64,000 nt of DNA from Vombatus ursinus (GCF_900497805.2 NW_020946557.1:1713498-1777497); one strand, 5' to 3'; counted from the stretch's first letter, positions 44,154 to 55,721 are shown. Numbers and translations are program-made. The notes: generated by a model not told the origin, from the sequence alone.

Positions 44154-44780
44154 GAGGAAGAAGCTGCGAGGAAGGAGCAAGGAGTCTTGGGTCCCCAGCT
44201 GATCATAGAACTTAGGGAGATGAAATGGATAGGATTGGTGCCCCGGGGCAAGAGGGAAAAGGAGAAACTGAAAGGAGGAACAGAATGATGATCTGAGTTG
44301 TGGAAGACAAGGGAAAAATGGAAGGAGGAGGCATCTGGCTCTTTAAGGCATCTTAGTTCAGAGGAATTGGACTGAAGGGACAAGTTGTAACCATTTCTTC
44401 AAGGACTGAGGGATGTTAAAAAAAGACTCTTCTCTTCCCCATGCCTTTCCAGTAACAGATATTAAGAAATTTGCTTGCTTTCTTTACTTCAGTATTTTGT
44501 ATATTCTGATATTTATTTGGATATAGAGAAGCTAGGGGTAAACTTAAGTTAGGACAAAGAGCCAAACCCTTCACTGAATGTTGTGAATTTTTCCAACCAT
44601 GAGATCAGATCAATTGTGATTGCACTATCAATGTGTTATTTCTTAGAAAAATAAAACAGCACAGAAAGGGAGCACTAGGACCTTTGGGCCTCCTGGCTCC
44701 ACTGATCACTTTCTTACCTTGTAGGCCTCTATTCTAGCAGCTTAGCCTCCTTCCCAACTCAGCCTCACTTTTTGGCAACG
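44154..44780. other. No feature recognised
   Basis: About 625 bp. 44154-44400 is purine-rich with an open reverse frame but no domain; no gene is called. Confidence 0.45.
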
Positions 44781-44912
44781 CTTTATGTATTGTCTCTCTG
44801 CATTGGAAAGCAATCTCCTTGAGGGTAAGATCTATCTTTTTCACTTTTATTTGCATCCCCAGTGCTTAACTTGGTGCCTGGGACATATTAAATGCTTAAT
44901 AAATGCTCTCTT
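44781..44912 (+). mobile_element. L2 3' end fragment
   Basis: 'aagcaatctccttgagggta', 'tttgcatccccagtgcttaa', 'acatattaaatgcttaataa'. It runs into a CT microsatellite. Confidence 0.75.
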
Positions 44913-45022
44913 TGTCTCTATCTCTGTCTCTCTCTCACTTTGTCTCTTTCTGTCTGTCTCTGTGTCTGTCCGTCTCTGTTTCTTTCTCTGTCTCTCTGTC
45001 TCTCTATCTCTGTCTCTTTTTT
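44913..45022. repeat. (TCTG/TCTC)n microsatellite
   Basis: Tandem TCTC, TCTG and TTTC units. Confidence 0.93.
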
Positions 45023-45815
45023 CACACTTTAACCTTTTAATTTATATAAAAAATAATTTGCTTTTAAAAGCATTAACAAGAAATAGAAAAGGCTATGGCG
45101 ACATGTCCCATGGTCATGTTTGGTGGGGAAGTGGGATTTTTGGTTCTTCTAAAATTGCACGTTTAATGTTTTATATTTGCACAAAAATTTAAAAAGGTCT
45201 CCAAAGTCCATATCTGTACTGATTCCCAAAACCCCACTCAGAAGCACCAGAGGAAAAGAGACAAAGGTGGAGAGGGGAGAGGGAGACCAAAAGGACACCC
45301 AGTTCAGGCCAGAATATACTCCTTCTGTGCTGTATGCTTGCTCCTGGGGTCACTGGGAAAGCAAAAGGCTCCCCCCTACCAGCAAGAGGTGGGAAGGAAA
45401 TAGTGAACTCCCAAGTTTAGGACGAGGCAGCTGGGCACTTGTACCTTAGCCCAAAAATCAACACTTGAGGAGGTCTTCCAGTTACGTTGAATGTGGCTTT
45501 GTCTCTCTGTGTCTCTGTCTCTGCCTCTCTCCCCCACCTCTCTTATTACCCCTAGGCTAAAAGTGAACTTGCTGTTGAAATAAGAGGTGGCTAATTATAC
45601 CTTAAATGTCTAGTATGAGAAAAGAAGGTTCAACTTGACTTTGACATACTTCCTAAAGGGAGGGGACTGATAAGTTCAATTACCTTCTGCAAGCGCTACC
45701 CACCTATGTTATACATACACAAAACACGTACTAGGAGAATGGAGATACAAAGACCAAAACAAAAAAAAACCCTCCAAACTGAAGCAATCCTTACCTTCAA
45801 GTAGCTTACATTTCA
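45023..45815. other. No feature recognised
   Basis: About 790 bp. 45180-45450 has an open plus frame (90 codons, charged N-terminal part) but no domain or splice context; it is left uncalled. Confidence 0.45.
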
Positions 45816-45817
45816 AT

Positions 45818-46040
45818 AGTGTTTAAATGGTGTAGTGGATGGAGTGCAGGACCTAGAGTTCAGAAGACCTCAATTCACATACTTCCTAAGAAATTTCCTA
45901 GGTATATGACTCTGGCTAAATAACTTAAAGGTTCTCAGCCTCAGTTTCCCCATCAAAATGGGAATAATAGCACCTACCTTGCAAAGTTGTAGTGATAATG
46001 AGATAACATGTAAAGTATTTTGCAAACCTGAAGACACTAT
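45818..46040 (+). mobile_element. tRNA-type/MIR SINE
   Basis: 'aaatggtgtagtggatggag', 'cagcctcagtttccccatca', 'gggaataatagcacctacct', 'aagtattttgcaaacctgaa'. Confidence 0.8.
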
Positions 46041-46200
46041 ATATATATATGTATATATATGTATATATATACATATATATATACACACACACACACATAT
46101 ATATGCTATTATGATTCCTAGGGTATACAGCACGTAAATACATTCATATATACAAAATATACAGAATAGAATTGTGTGTGTGTGTGTGTGTGTGTGTGTT
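46041..46200. repeat. (TA)n/(CA)n and (GT)n microsatellites
   Basis: TATATG units, CA runs and a (TG)n run at 46174-46199. Confidence 0.93.
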
Positions 46201-46469
46201 TTTTGGGGGCGGCTAACAACTGACTATCTTTTAAAAAAAACTTCCAAGCTGGCAATTCTGAAGCCAAAGAGTTTTCTTAAACCTCACTCTTAAAGGTTGT
46301 TAATGCTCAGGATTCACTGGTGTTCAGTGTGGTAGGTTTTGGCCTGTTCTATAAAGGTCTGGACTTAAACCTTTTTGATAGTCATTTGAAAATGTGTGAT
46401 AACTAATTGGGCAAATTTTGTTCTTGGCACTGGATTCATTTTTAATCCGACCCTTTAAGGTTGTTGAAT

Positions 46470-46548
46470 GGACCAAAGTGAGATAGTATATGTAAAGTGC
46501 TTTGCAAATCTTAAAGTGCTGTATAAATGTTAGCTATTAATATAATTA
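46470..46548 (+). mobile_element. SINE tail fragment
   Basis: 'gtaaagtgctttgcaaatct' and 'ctgtataaatgttagctatt' are the usual end of MIR-type marsupial SINEs. Confidence 0.65.
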
Positions 46549-46580
46549 TTGGGGCAAAGACCTTGTCTTATTTTTATTTG

Positions 46581-46597
46581 TAATGATACTACTACTG

Positions 46598-46639
<42 letters not shown>

Positions 46640-46640
46640 C
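46581..46640. repeat. (ACT)n microsatellite
   Basis: About 17 ACT units with one interruption. The poly-threonine frame is an artefact. Confidence 0.95.
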
Positions 46641-46772
46641 TATGAAAACTTTTCAGGTTTACAAAGTGTCTCCCCCTCAACAACTCCCTTTGGTAGATAA
46701 TGTAAATATTTCCATTTTATGCACTGACACACAGAAAGTCAATGACTTATCTAAGACACACAGCTAATAAGC
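46641..46772 (+). mobile_element. MIR-like SINE fragment
   Basis: 'acaaagtgtctccccctcaa', 'aatgacttatctaagacaca', 'cagctaataagcatagg'. Confidence 0.6.
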
Positions 46773-46789
46773 ATAGGAGTTAAGATTCA

Positions 46790-47525
46790 TAGCATCCAAA
46801 GTGAGAAGATAGATACCTCAGAGACTATGTAATCCAACTAATACTTGAATAAAATGCCTTCCACAACATTCTGAATAAAAATTCATATGACCTCTGCTCA
46901 AAGACCTGCAGTGATGAGGAATTTATTATTTGCCCAAAATGCCCATTCCAGATTTATATTGTCCTACATAAGAGAATGTTTTTTCCATGTAGTAATCTGA
47001 GATCTTGGGGCAGCTATGTGCCATAGTGGATAGGGTGCTGGGCCTGTATTCAGGAAGACTTATCTTCCTGAGTCCAAATCTGGTTTCAGACACTTACTAG
47101 CTATGTGACCCTAGGCAAGTCACTTCACCCTGTTTGCCTCAGTTTCCTCATCTATAAAATGAGCTAGAGAAGGAAACAGCAAAATGCTCCACTATCTGTG
47201 CCAAGATAACCCCAAGTACCGTTACAAAGAGTCAGACATCACTGAAACAATTGAACAACAATAATCTGAGATCCACATTTTGTTAATTTCTACCCAAGGC
47301 AACTATGTCTGCATTCTGGGATAAGGCAAAACAATCGAGTGCACACAGTAGTGCTCCAAATGCTGCGATCCCTCTAAACCTTGTATTGGTGAAATAGATC
47401 TAGTTCCTTCAACCATCTTGGTTTGGCATGAGTCCCCATTCCTTCTTCAACTTGTCCAAACTTCTCTGGTTGTGATACAGTTTGTCAAGGTCCTTCCAAA
47501 CCAGTGGTGTCCAGAACTGAACATA
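46790..47525 (-). mobile_element. CR1/L3-like LINE 3' portion split by Mar1
   Basis: Left part: 'aaagacctgcagtgatgagg', 'tgcccattccagatttatat'. Right part: 'ccttcttcaacttgtccaaa', 'gtgtccagaactgaacataa'. This is the reverse strand of the L3 3' region. Mar1 (47005-47261) lies between with a clean duplication. Confidence 0.65.
47005..47261 (+). mobile_element. Mar1 CORE-SINE, complete, 12-bp target duplications
   Basis: Head 'ttggggcagctatgtgccat', B-box-like 'gagtccaaatc', CORE 'aggcaagtcacttcaccctg', RTE-type tail 'gatcc'-free 'gagtcagacatcactgaaac' and (CAA) end. The flanks 46993-47004 and 47262-47273 are the identical 12 bp taatctgagatc, so both ends are exact. Confidence 0.94.
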
Positions 47526-47811
47526 ACACTTTTGATATTCCCTTTGGACATTTGCAACTGTATGTGCCACAGATATCCTAAACTCAATATGTCCAAAAAT
47601 AAATTCATTGTCCCCCTCCCCCAAATCTTCTCTTTTCCAGATTTCTCTATTATTGTTGAGGGCACCACCATTTTCCGAGTCACCTAGATTCACAACCTAT
47701 ATGTTATGCTGGACTTTTCAGTCACTTTTACCTTCTCCCCTTCCCCATATCCAATCATTCACTAAGTCCCAATTATTCTACTTTCACAACACCTTTCATA
47801 TATTATGAAGG

Positions 47812-48075
47812 TAATGAAGTACCTGGGTAGTACAGTGGATAGAGTGTTGGGCCTTGAGTCAGGAATACCTCAGTACAAATCAGGTGTCAGACATTTCCTA
47901 GCTGTGTGACCTCAGGAAAGTCACTTAATCTCTGTGTGTCTCAGTTTCTTCATCTGTAAAATGAGTATAATAATAACACTTGTTTCACAGGGTTTATATC
48001 AAATAAGATAATATCTGTAAAGTGCTTTGTACAGTGCCTGTCACATAGTAGGAGCTATATAAGTGTTAGTTTTTT
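47812..48075 (+). mobile_element. tRNA-type SINE nested in L2
   Basis: 'gtacctgggtagtacagtgg', 'agctgtgtgacctcaggaaa', 'ctcagtttcttcatctgtaa', 'gtgcctgtcacatagtagga', 'agtgttagtt'. Full length. Confidence 0.82.
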
Positions 48076-48305
48076 AGTTTTGTTATCATTATTATTACTA
48101 GGAATAATAATAACAAAAAACAACAACAATAATACATATGTTCCTTTTCTCTACTCTGATATTGCCACCATCCTGGTGAAAACCATTATCACTTTACACT
48201 TGGATTGTTGCAATAGCCTTCTGATTGGTCCCTTGCCTCAAATCTCTCCCCCTATAGTCCATCCTTCACTCACAGCCAATGTGATCTTCTAAAAGTGTAA
48301 GTCTG

Positions 48306-48464
48306 GGGCAGCTAGGTGGTGCAGTGGATAGAGTACTGGTCCTGAAGTCAGGAGGACCTGAGTTCAAATGTGACCTCAGACCAAACACTTGACTCTTACT
48401 AGCTGTGCGATCCTGGGCAGTCACTTAGCCCCAATTGCCTAAAAAACAAAACAAACAAAAAATA
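48306..48464 (+). mobile_element. tRNA-derived SINE nested in L2
   Basis: 'gcagctaggtggtgcagtgg', 'aggaggacctgagttcaaat', 'tcttactagctgtgcgatcc', 'cacttagccccaattgccta', A/AAC tail. The flanks taagtctg (48298-48305, 48465-48472) are an 8-bp duplication, and the L2 resumes in register. Confidence 0.92.
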
Positions 48465-48850
48465 TAAGTCTGACTATGTCACCCTTTGCTTCCATTTAGT
48501 GAATTCCAATAGCTCCCTATTACGTCTAGGTTTAAATATCTGTTTGATTTTAAATTCCTTCATAACCTTTCAGAAATCTTTTTTTTTTCTAGTCCTCTCA
48601 CATTTTTCTTCCTACCAAATTCTGAGGTCAAGTGATATTGACTTCTTTGCTTTTCCTTCTAGGAGAAGGATCCCTCCCAGATCTGTGCATTTTCACCTGC
48701 TATCCCTCATGCCTCAGATGTTCTCCTCTATTCTCATCTCCTCTTCGCTTCCCTGTTTTTTTTTTTTTAAATCTCAATTCAAATCCAACTGGGTACTCAA
48801 AGAGGGGCTTCCTGTGGAATAAATATGCCTGTGTACTAATAAAAGTTTAA

Positions 48851-50325
48851 GGACCATTTTGCTTTGTAAATGACTTTTATAGCAGATACTATGGACATAT
48901 GATAAGTAGCAAAATGCTTCTGGGGTTCCTTCTTTTGTAGTCATCCCAACACATTCATGCATCTGCATCTGCAAAAGTATATTTTTTCCCATGAACTTAT
49001 TATACTGATGAGATGAGCTTTGTAGATCTGATTCCAGAAGTCTCCCTGTGACTGGAAACCCTTGGAAGCCTTTTTCCAACCTGTTTCCAACCTGCATTTT
49101 CCAGATCAAAGGCACACTGGCAATCTTGTTGGGAAAGAGTGAAGGGAATACTCAGGCATCAAAGACATTTCAAATGTTTTGAAAGTACAATTACACTATT
49201 CATCTGTTTTCCCTTTAGAACCAATATATAAAGCCTGCCAGAGATCACGTTACCTCTTGGATGGGGTGTTAAGATGTAATCTCAGCTGAAATAAATGGAA
49301 GGACCTCATTAGATACTGCAAATTAGCATCAGGGAAATTGGTTTCTTTTAATCTTCCACATAAGGAGGCAATTTCTCTATATTGGAATAAGAAACTTTGC
49401 ATATTGATGGTTTCTCTTGATGGTTGAACTTGTACATTTACAGGACAAATGGTGCTCTCTAAAAAGCAACACATGGTAAATATCTAGCTCCCTAATTCCT
49501 TTTAGTAGGTTACTGTTTCAGAATGCCAAATACTTCATGGCACAATTAATGTCTTTTTGTTACATCCTGAAAATCATTTCCCCCTAACTTGCTTAAGTCT
49601 ATGCTTTAAAAAATTCCACTGAGTGTGGCATGAGTCATAATTCTGGGCCCAAAACTTTATAAGGAGCTCCCTCTTGTCCATACCACACTAACACCCTTAC
49701 CAGGTACTCTATGGACAGAGCCCTTCTCCTTTTGTGGGACCCAGTCCATGGTAGGTTTTTCTTCTCTACTAGCTAAGTCTTAGATTCTATCTCCAGCTTC
49801 TAGAGAGATCTTTCCCCTCATTTTATTCCTACTCTATTCTATTTGATTACCCTCCCTCTGTGCAAGGGTGATTAATCTCTCCCTAGTGTTCACTAAATTA
49901 ATTTGTAGACTTAAATTTTCTGTTCCTCATATTTTATCTAAACTACACATGTTCAGTCAGTTTATCCTTTCAAGTCAATCCCACTTAATCTCTTAGTCAT
50001 TATACTAGACATTCTTTAAACCCATTTTAATTCGTTTAAAACTATAAACAATAAACAAAAAAGCAACAATTTTTATGTTGAATTATATAAATATGGATAT
50101 AGGGCAAAATAGGCAGAAAATGAGAAGTTAAATCAAGACTGGGTATGATTAGAATCAAGGTCATGGAATCAAGAATACCAGAGGAGTGAACCATAATTGG
50201 AAATTATGGAGACAGGAGTCGAAAGATCACAGAAAGCAGGATGATTCAGACTTCCAGGATGGAATATAATAAAAGTTGAAATGCAAGTTACTGGAAGAGG
50301 AGATGTTGCTTGAGTGAAGACTGGA
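48851..50325. other. 1.5-kb block without recognised repeats
   Basis: Unique-looking. The 113-codon reverse frame (49115-48774) overlaps the L2 end and has no domain. Nothing else stands out. Confidence 0.45.
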
Positions 50326-50455
50326 TTAAAGGTCAAGGGACTTGGGTTCTTATCCTGAATCCGTAACTTACAAGCTACCTGGTCAAGCTTCATCACTGTG
50401 CCTCAGCTTCCTCACATATAAAATGAAGATACTAGATTAGATTATCTTTAAGGTC
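50326..50455 (+). mobile_element. tRNA-type/MIR SINE fragment
   Basis: 'gggacttgggttcttatcct', 'ctgtgcctcagcttcctcac', 'agatactagattagattatc'. Confidence 0.7.
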
Positions 50456-50840
50456 ATAGGATCATAGACTTAGAGCGAGAAGGGCTTTTAGAGGTCATCT
50501 GGTACAAACCCTTCATGTTCTAGATGGAAAACCCAAGGCTCAGAGATGTTCGTTTACCTGCCCATGGTCACACAGGTTCACAAATAACTCTGAAACACAT
50601 AACTCTAAAAGGTAAAACTTACTTGGACTTCAAAAACTCAAAAGCCTGATTTGGAGAAAAACATTACAGAGTTAGAGTTAGTAGGAACCTGAGAGTTCAT
50701 TTAGGCCAACCCCCCTCATTTTACTGATGGGGAAATTACATCCAAGACAATTTAAGTAATTTACCCAAACTCATGCAACTAGTAAGCATCATAGCTTTTT
50801 TTTTAATCAAGTCTTTTGACACTGAAGCCAGTGTTCTTTT
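50456..50840 (+). mobile_element. Two MIR/THER-like SINE copies
   Basis: First (50456-50600): 'ggatcatagacttagagcga', 'tggaaaacccaaggctcaga', 'ctgcccatggtcacacag'. Second (50665-50840): 'gttagagttagtaggaacct', 'ttactgatggggaaattaca', 'tgacactgaagccagtgttc'. Confidence 0.75.
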
Positions 50841-51165
50841 TTTGCTTGCCATGTCATGTAGTATACAGTTTATCAACAGTATGTATAGAAACAGAATTTT
50901 CTGGACAATGTTCCAATAAAAGATTATTGTTATTTGTTTACTTGAGCAATTGGAGAAAAAAAAACTTCAGATAAAAAGGCACTTATGTAGGTAAACAGAA
51001 TAAGTAACTTAGTTGTTTAACCAGGAGAAGAGAAGATTTATGGGGAGGAACATAGCATCATAGATTTAGACTGATTAAGGGAACTTAAGTAGACAAGAGA
51101 CAACTTTAGATTTGATGTGAGGAAACATCCAACAATTATGGGCATCCTAAAATGGATGTCTTGGA
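50841..51165. other. No feature recognised
   Basis: About 325 bp of AT-rich sequence. Confidence 0.4.
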
Positions 51166-51875
51166 AGGCAGTGAGCTCTTCAAATAACCATGTCACTCCT
51201 GTAACTAATAAACTCCAGTGTCTTTTGATTTCCTTTAGGATTATATGCATATGATTTGGTATTTAAAGACCTTAACAACATGAGTCCCTCCTACCATTTT
51301 GGCTTTATTATTTTATTACTCTCCTTCACATATTTATCATTCCAGACAAAGAAATTGCTATTCCTCATGTGTAACACATCACCTCCTGCTTCCATCACTT
51401 TGCCCAGGCTTTATCTCATGTCTGGAATGTATTCTGTCCTTACCACTGCCTTTTAGAATCCTTAGGATGCTTCTATTTTCTACATGATATTTTTTCTCTG
51501 ATATCCTACGGGGTGAGGAACCTGCAACCTTGAGGCCACATGTGGACCTCTAGATCCTCAAATGTGGCCCTCTGACTGAATCCATTTATCCATTTGTTCT
51601 GTGAAGTTTGGATTCAGTCAAAGGACCATACTTGAGGATCTAGAGGACCGCATGTGAACTGGAGGCAGAAGATCCCCCACCCCTACCCCAGATGCTAGTG
51701 CCTCACACTTCCAAATTCTTTGGATTTATTTTATATATACTTATATGTACATGTGCTGTTCCACCATTGAATATAAGCTCCTTGCATGCAGACTTTGATT
51801 TTTGTCTTTGTATTCCTAGCACTTAGTACAATGCCTCGCACATAGTAAATGTTTAATAAATGACTGATAACAGGT
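51166..51875 (+). mobile_element. L2-like LINE 3' end split by a MITE
   Basis: Left part: 'aataaccatgtcactcctgt', 'aagaccttaacaacatgagt', 'tggaatgtattctgtcctta'. Right part after the MITE: 'ttgaatataagctccttgca', 'tatgtacatgtgctg', 'gcacatagtaaatgtttaat'. The order matches the L2 3' end. Confidence 0.7.
51508..51686. mobile_element. Palindromic hAT-like MITE
   Basis: The left arm (acggggtgaggaacctg..., 'ctctagatcctcaaatgtgg', 'ccctctgactgaatcca') is mirrored by the right arm ('ggattcagtcaaaggaccat', 'gaggatctagaggaccgcat', 'cccccacccctac'). The whole ~178 bp can fold back. The loop is 'tttatccatttgttctgtg'. No transposase. A clear target duplication was not found. Confidence 0.78.
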
Positions 51876-52778
51876 TTAAATAAAAGCTAGATAACCTCAA
51901 ATTACTTTCCCCTCTCTATTTTCTCAGGCTCTAACTTCACTTTCCTCCTTCTCCAATCTTAGTGGTTAACTATTTCAGCTGTACCCTTGAATTTCTCACT
52001 CCCTTGTGCAGTCATAGCTCATCTCTTTCCAAACCTCATCCTCCAGTCCTATTTTAGATGTGGAATTCAGTGCTTATGGCAAGTCTTAACATTGTGTTTA
52101 CTAGGTCCATTATAAATTCATGTTATCCATTCTCAATTAGGTTATAACTTCAGCAAGGCAATCCCTCTATTCCCTCACCTCCAATTGATTCCCTATCTCA
52201 CACACCACAAAAGTTATTCCAAACCTTCTATTCACCCCTTAGGCCTTCCATACGTCTCCACTTTACTCTGCAATTGAAAATTTTGCCTCTTATTTGCTGA
52301 GAAAATTGAGGTCATTCAACACAATCTTGTTCTATTTTCTTTGTCTAAAAATATCATGCTGCATCACCCCGCCCCCCCATTCCTCTCCCCATCTCTGACA
52401 ATGAAGTAGTCTTTCTCTTTGACAAGGCCAATCCCTCTACATAAAAGTCTGATCCCATCTCCTACCAACTTCTTTAGCAGATTGCATCCTTAAGAAATTT
52501 CCAAGAGATTCTACTGAATAACCAAAGAGCCCACTCACTACCTATGAAACTAGCTGTTTCCATTTTTGGGCAACTCTCATTGTTAGGAATTATCACCATA
52601 TATTAACCCTAAATGTGTCTTTCTACAACTTTTACCCACTTGAAAAAAAAAACCAACAAAACAAACAACTTATTCTCTTTTTCACATGACAGCTCTTTAA
52701 ATATAAAAAGGGAACTGTCATGCGACCCTTAAATTTTCTCTTCATGCTAATTATTTCTACACCCTTCAATGATATCTT
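51876..52778. other. Pyrimidine-rich block, possible old LINE
   Basis: About 900 bp of CT-rich text ('aattgattccctatctcaca', 'gctgagaaaattgaggtcat') that reads like a decayed LINE coding region. I cannot name the family or frame. Confidence 0.35.
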
Positions 52779-52779
52779 G

Positions 52780-53570
52780 TATGGGATAGTCTTCAGTAAC
52801 CTCACTATGCTGGTTGACCTCCTAAGAACATAGTCCAGATTTTTTTTTGTTTTGTTTTTGATGAGGCAATTGCGGTTGACTTGCCCAGGGTCATACAGCT
52901 GGTAAGTGTTAAGTGTCTGAGGCTAGATTTCAACTCAAGTCCTCCTGATTCCAGGGTCAGTGCTCTATCCACTGCACCACCAAGCTGCCCCCATGGTCCA
53001 GATTACTAATGCCTTTTCAACCCTGTCTTTTCCAGAAATTATTAACCCAGTGCTCCACACAGGATCTGACCACAGAAGAGGAGAGCAGAATTGTTACTTT
53101 CCTTGTTCTGGTCACAATGTTGACACAATGTGTTACCACAGCCTAACTTTGCATTAGTTATTTTGGTTGCTATATGATACTTCTGATTTATTGCAGCCCA
53201 CTGAAATCCTCAGTTTTTTCAGATGAACTGCTATTTAGCAATTTTTCCTCAATCTTGTACTTGTGAAGTTTATTTTTTGTAACCACATGTATGATTTTAT
53301 GTTTTCTCTATTAAATTCATCTTATTAATACAATCCATTAATTTAGTTTGTCTAGTTCTTTTGGGATCCCAGCAATTACCTGGTTGGGTAACATTGAAGC
53401 TGTACCACTTAACTTTGTTTACTCTGCAAATTGGATAAGCATGCCAATTATGGCTTCCTCCAAGGCATTGATAAAAATTCTGAATAGCACAGGCCCAAGG
53501 CAGATCCCTGCTATATACCACTAAAGACTCTACTCCTAGTTGACATGGGCCCATGAAAGACTCTTGGCGT
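52780..53570 (-). mobile_element. CR1/L3-like LINE 3' portion
   Basis: Antisense L3-type text: 'aacctcactatgctggttga', 'tagttcttttgggatcccag', 'aaattggataagcatgccaa', 'ggcattgataaaaattctga', 'ggcccaaggcagatccctgc', 'agttgacatgggcccatgaa'. A SINE is nested at 52842-52993. Confidence 0.72.
52842..52993 (-). mobile_element. tRNA-derived SINE nested in L3
   Basis: Reverse strand with T-rich tail, 'gtcatacagctggtaagtgt', 'ctctatccactgcaccacca', 'agctgcccc'. Flanks tRgtccagatt at 52831-52841 and 52994-53004 are an 11-bp duplication with one difference. Confidence 0.92.
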
Positions 53571-53639
53571 AGGGGAAACTTGACTGACCCTATATAGTAC
53601 TTAGCTTGCTATCATATAACTCACTTGTTTACATGAATA

Positions 53640-53730
53640 GTATGAAATAATATATATGCACACAATACACATGTATAAACACAAAATAGATACATGTATA
53701 TTCAGACATATATACATATATGTTTATAGC
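53640..53730. repeat. AT/ACAT simple repeat
   Basis: ATAT, CACA and ACATATAT units. Confidence 0.8.
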
Positions 53731-53740
53731 AGAATTACAT

Positions 53741-54330
53741 GATATAAAAGGTTGAAGGGAGCCCAGAAGCTATCTAGTCCAGTCTTTATTTGACCAAGAA
53801 TCCCTTCTATAATATCCTGACAAGTAGTCGTCCTATTTCTATTTGAAGACCTCTAATGAGAGAAAACCAACTATCTCCTGAGAAAGTTCATTTTATTTTT
53901 GGCCAGCTCTGTTAGGAAGATTTTCCTTACATTAAGGTTAAGTTGATCTCTTTGCAACTTCTATGTATTTAACCTGATTCTTCCTTCTTGGGTTAGGCAG
54001 ATTGTATCAATTTCTTCTTTAAATATGTAAGGAAAGATCTCATGTATGCCCTAACTCTTTATTCTCCTGGCTAAGTATCTGTAATTCTTTCAACTGATTT
54101 TCATTTGGCTTATGTTTCAGTCATCTCAGTCTACTGGTTGTTTTTGCTTTTGCTTTTTCTGGACACCTTTCATCTTTTTTTTTTTAATGTCTTTAAAGCA
54201 GTGTCCAGAAATGAACAAGATACTCCAGATTAGCCTGACCAGGGTAGAGTATAGTAGAACAACAATGTCCTTTCAAGATGAACCACCAATAATGAATCAG
54301 AAGTTATCCATTTCATTTCTCTAATTAGCT
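53741..54330 (-). mobile_element. CR1/L3-like LINE 3' portion
   Basis: Antisense text 'gaagacctctaatgagagaa', 'ttccttacattaaggttaag', 'ctggctaagtatctgtaatt', 'cagtgtccagaaatgaacaa', 'tagcctgaccagggtagagt' matches the CR1/L3 3' region. The end of the copy overlaps an 70-codon chance frame. Confidence 0.72.
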
Positions 54331-54499
54331 TGTGATATACTTCATCTGGGCTTGGTCATTTGAACTTACTGAGTTGTGTACAGTCCTCAGTCATCAGGAG
54401 TTTCATCTCCCTGGAGTTGACTCACAAGTCTCTCAATGAAAATTGATTAAAACAACCTGTGGAAAAGGAAAGAAAAGATGACTTACTAATAGGAAGAAA

Positions 54500-54750
54500 G
54501 GAGAAAAGGAAACAAGTATTTATAAGTACCTACTATGTACCAAGCACTATATAAGGACTTTACAAATATTCTCATTTGATCCTTACAACAACCTTGTAAG
54601 ATAGGTTTTATTATTACCTCATTTTACAGTTGAGATAGACGAGGTAGCCTACGTGACTCGTCATGTAGTAAATGTATGAGGCTAGACTAAAATTCAGGTC
54701 TGTGCTGAATCCATGTCCATTGCTCTTCTAACTGTGCCACCTTGCTACTT
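54500..54750 (+). mobile_element. MIR-like SINE, full length
   Basis: 'gtatttataagtacctacta', 'ttgatccttacaacaacctt', 'attacctcattttacagttg', 'gctcttctaactgtgccacc'. Confidence 0.82.
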
Positions 54751-54799
54751 AGGACGAGAGGAAAGGAATAGAAGAGAGAAAAGATTTAAAGAAGTAAAT

Positions 54800-54960
54800 C
54801 AAGTCAAATGAATAAACATTTATTAAGTACCTACTTTGTGCTAGACACTGTACTAAGTACTAGGCATACAAAGAAAGGCAAAAAACAAACAAAAAAACCA
54901 GTTTCTGCTTTCAAGAAATTAACAGTCTAATGGGGGAGAGCATGAAAACAATTAGGTACA
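54800..54960 (+). mobile_element. Old repeat of the 'cattta ttaagtacc' type
   Basis: 'aaacatttattaagtaccta', 'ctttgtgctagacactgtac', 'tttcaagaaattaacagtct' (the 'supplied from stock / segment length' type end of old marsupial repeats). Confidence 0.6.
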
Positions 54961-54962
54961 AG

Positions 54963-55255
54963 CAAAATGTTGTTTGTTGTTTGTCCTTTATTCTTGAAGA
55001 GGATTAGTAATATCATCAGGGTGGTGTTTTGACTAGCAAGTGAACTGGATTTAAGTGAGGCAGAGCTGTGCAAAGTCATCAGCCTAACTCTCTTCTCCAG
55101 AGTCATCTGAGTCCAGTGGCAAGACATAGATAAAGATGGCCCAGGATGCAGTGGGAGACCTTGGTCTTTTTAAGCTAAAGTCTTTCCCAGGTGTCAGTTT
55201 GTCTAAGGCAACAGCTCAGTGATTAAGGGCTAGGTAAGAAATGAGACAAAAAATG
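54963..55255 (-). mobile_element. Marsupial SINE-like repeat, copy 2
   Basis: 'gttgtttgttgtttgtcctt', 'cttgaagaggattagtaata', 'gtgaggcagagctgtgcaaa', 'gtccagtggcaagacataga', 'ggatgcagtgggagaccttg'. The middle is shared with 55830-56012 and, inverted, with 2580-2815. Confidence 0.75.
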
Positions 55256-55720
55256 CCTTAGTTTTCCATCACAGAAGAATTAATCTGAGAGGGGAAGACT
55301 CTATGACTTTCTAACTAGAATAGAAAACAATTGCTATTTATGCTCACTCAGAGTCATCAAAACCCAAACAATGAGTGGGGGGCGGGGGCGGGGTTTGGGC
55401 TGGAACCTATTATTGGTCTATTAGTGAAAGCCAAAGTGATTTGGATTCAAAGACATACTCAAGTAGCTCCATTTAAGTCACAGTGAGCATTTTCAAAGCA
55501 TGTTTTTTCAGAGCTGTATTTCAAGAAATCATAAATGAAAACTATAGGAGGCATAGAATTAATTGTCCCAGCTTTTTGAAAAAAAAAAAAAAAGACAAAA
55601 TAAATAAATGGGGGGAAAACTCTGGCTCCCAAACCTCAAGATACCTTGTGAAGTATAAGTGATCAAAAATTATATTTCTTTGCATAGAACACCCATATTT
55701 GAGTGTATTACTCCCCATGT
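55256..55720. other. No feature recognised
   Basis: About 465 bp; a G-rich patch (55374-55394) and an A16 run are the only oddities. Confidence 0.4.
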
Positions 55721-55721
55721 G

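Larger units (their letters stand above)
47526..48850 (+). mobile_element. L2-like LINE 3' portion with two nested SINEs
   Basis: L2-related text in order: 'taaactcaatatgtccaaaa', 'agggcaccaccattttccga', 'atccaatcattcactaagtc', then 'ggattgttgcaatagccttc', 'agccaatgtgatcttctaaa', 'gactatgtcaccctttgctt', 'gtgaattccaatagctccct'. It is interrupted at 47812-48075 and 48306-48464 by SINEs. Frames are broken throughout. Confidence 0.72.

Noticed and set aside
44785-45192. 135-codon plus frame rich in S/L/C
   Set aside because: Most of it reads through the TCTG microsatellite and an L2 tail.
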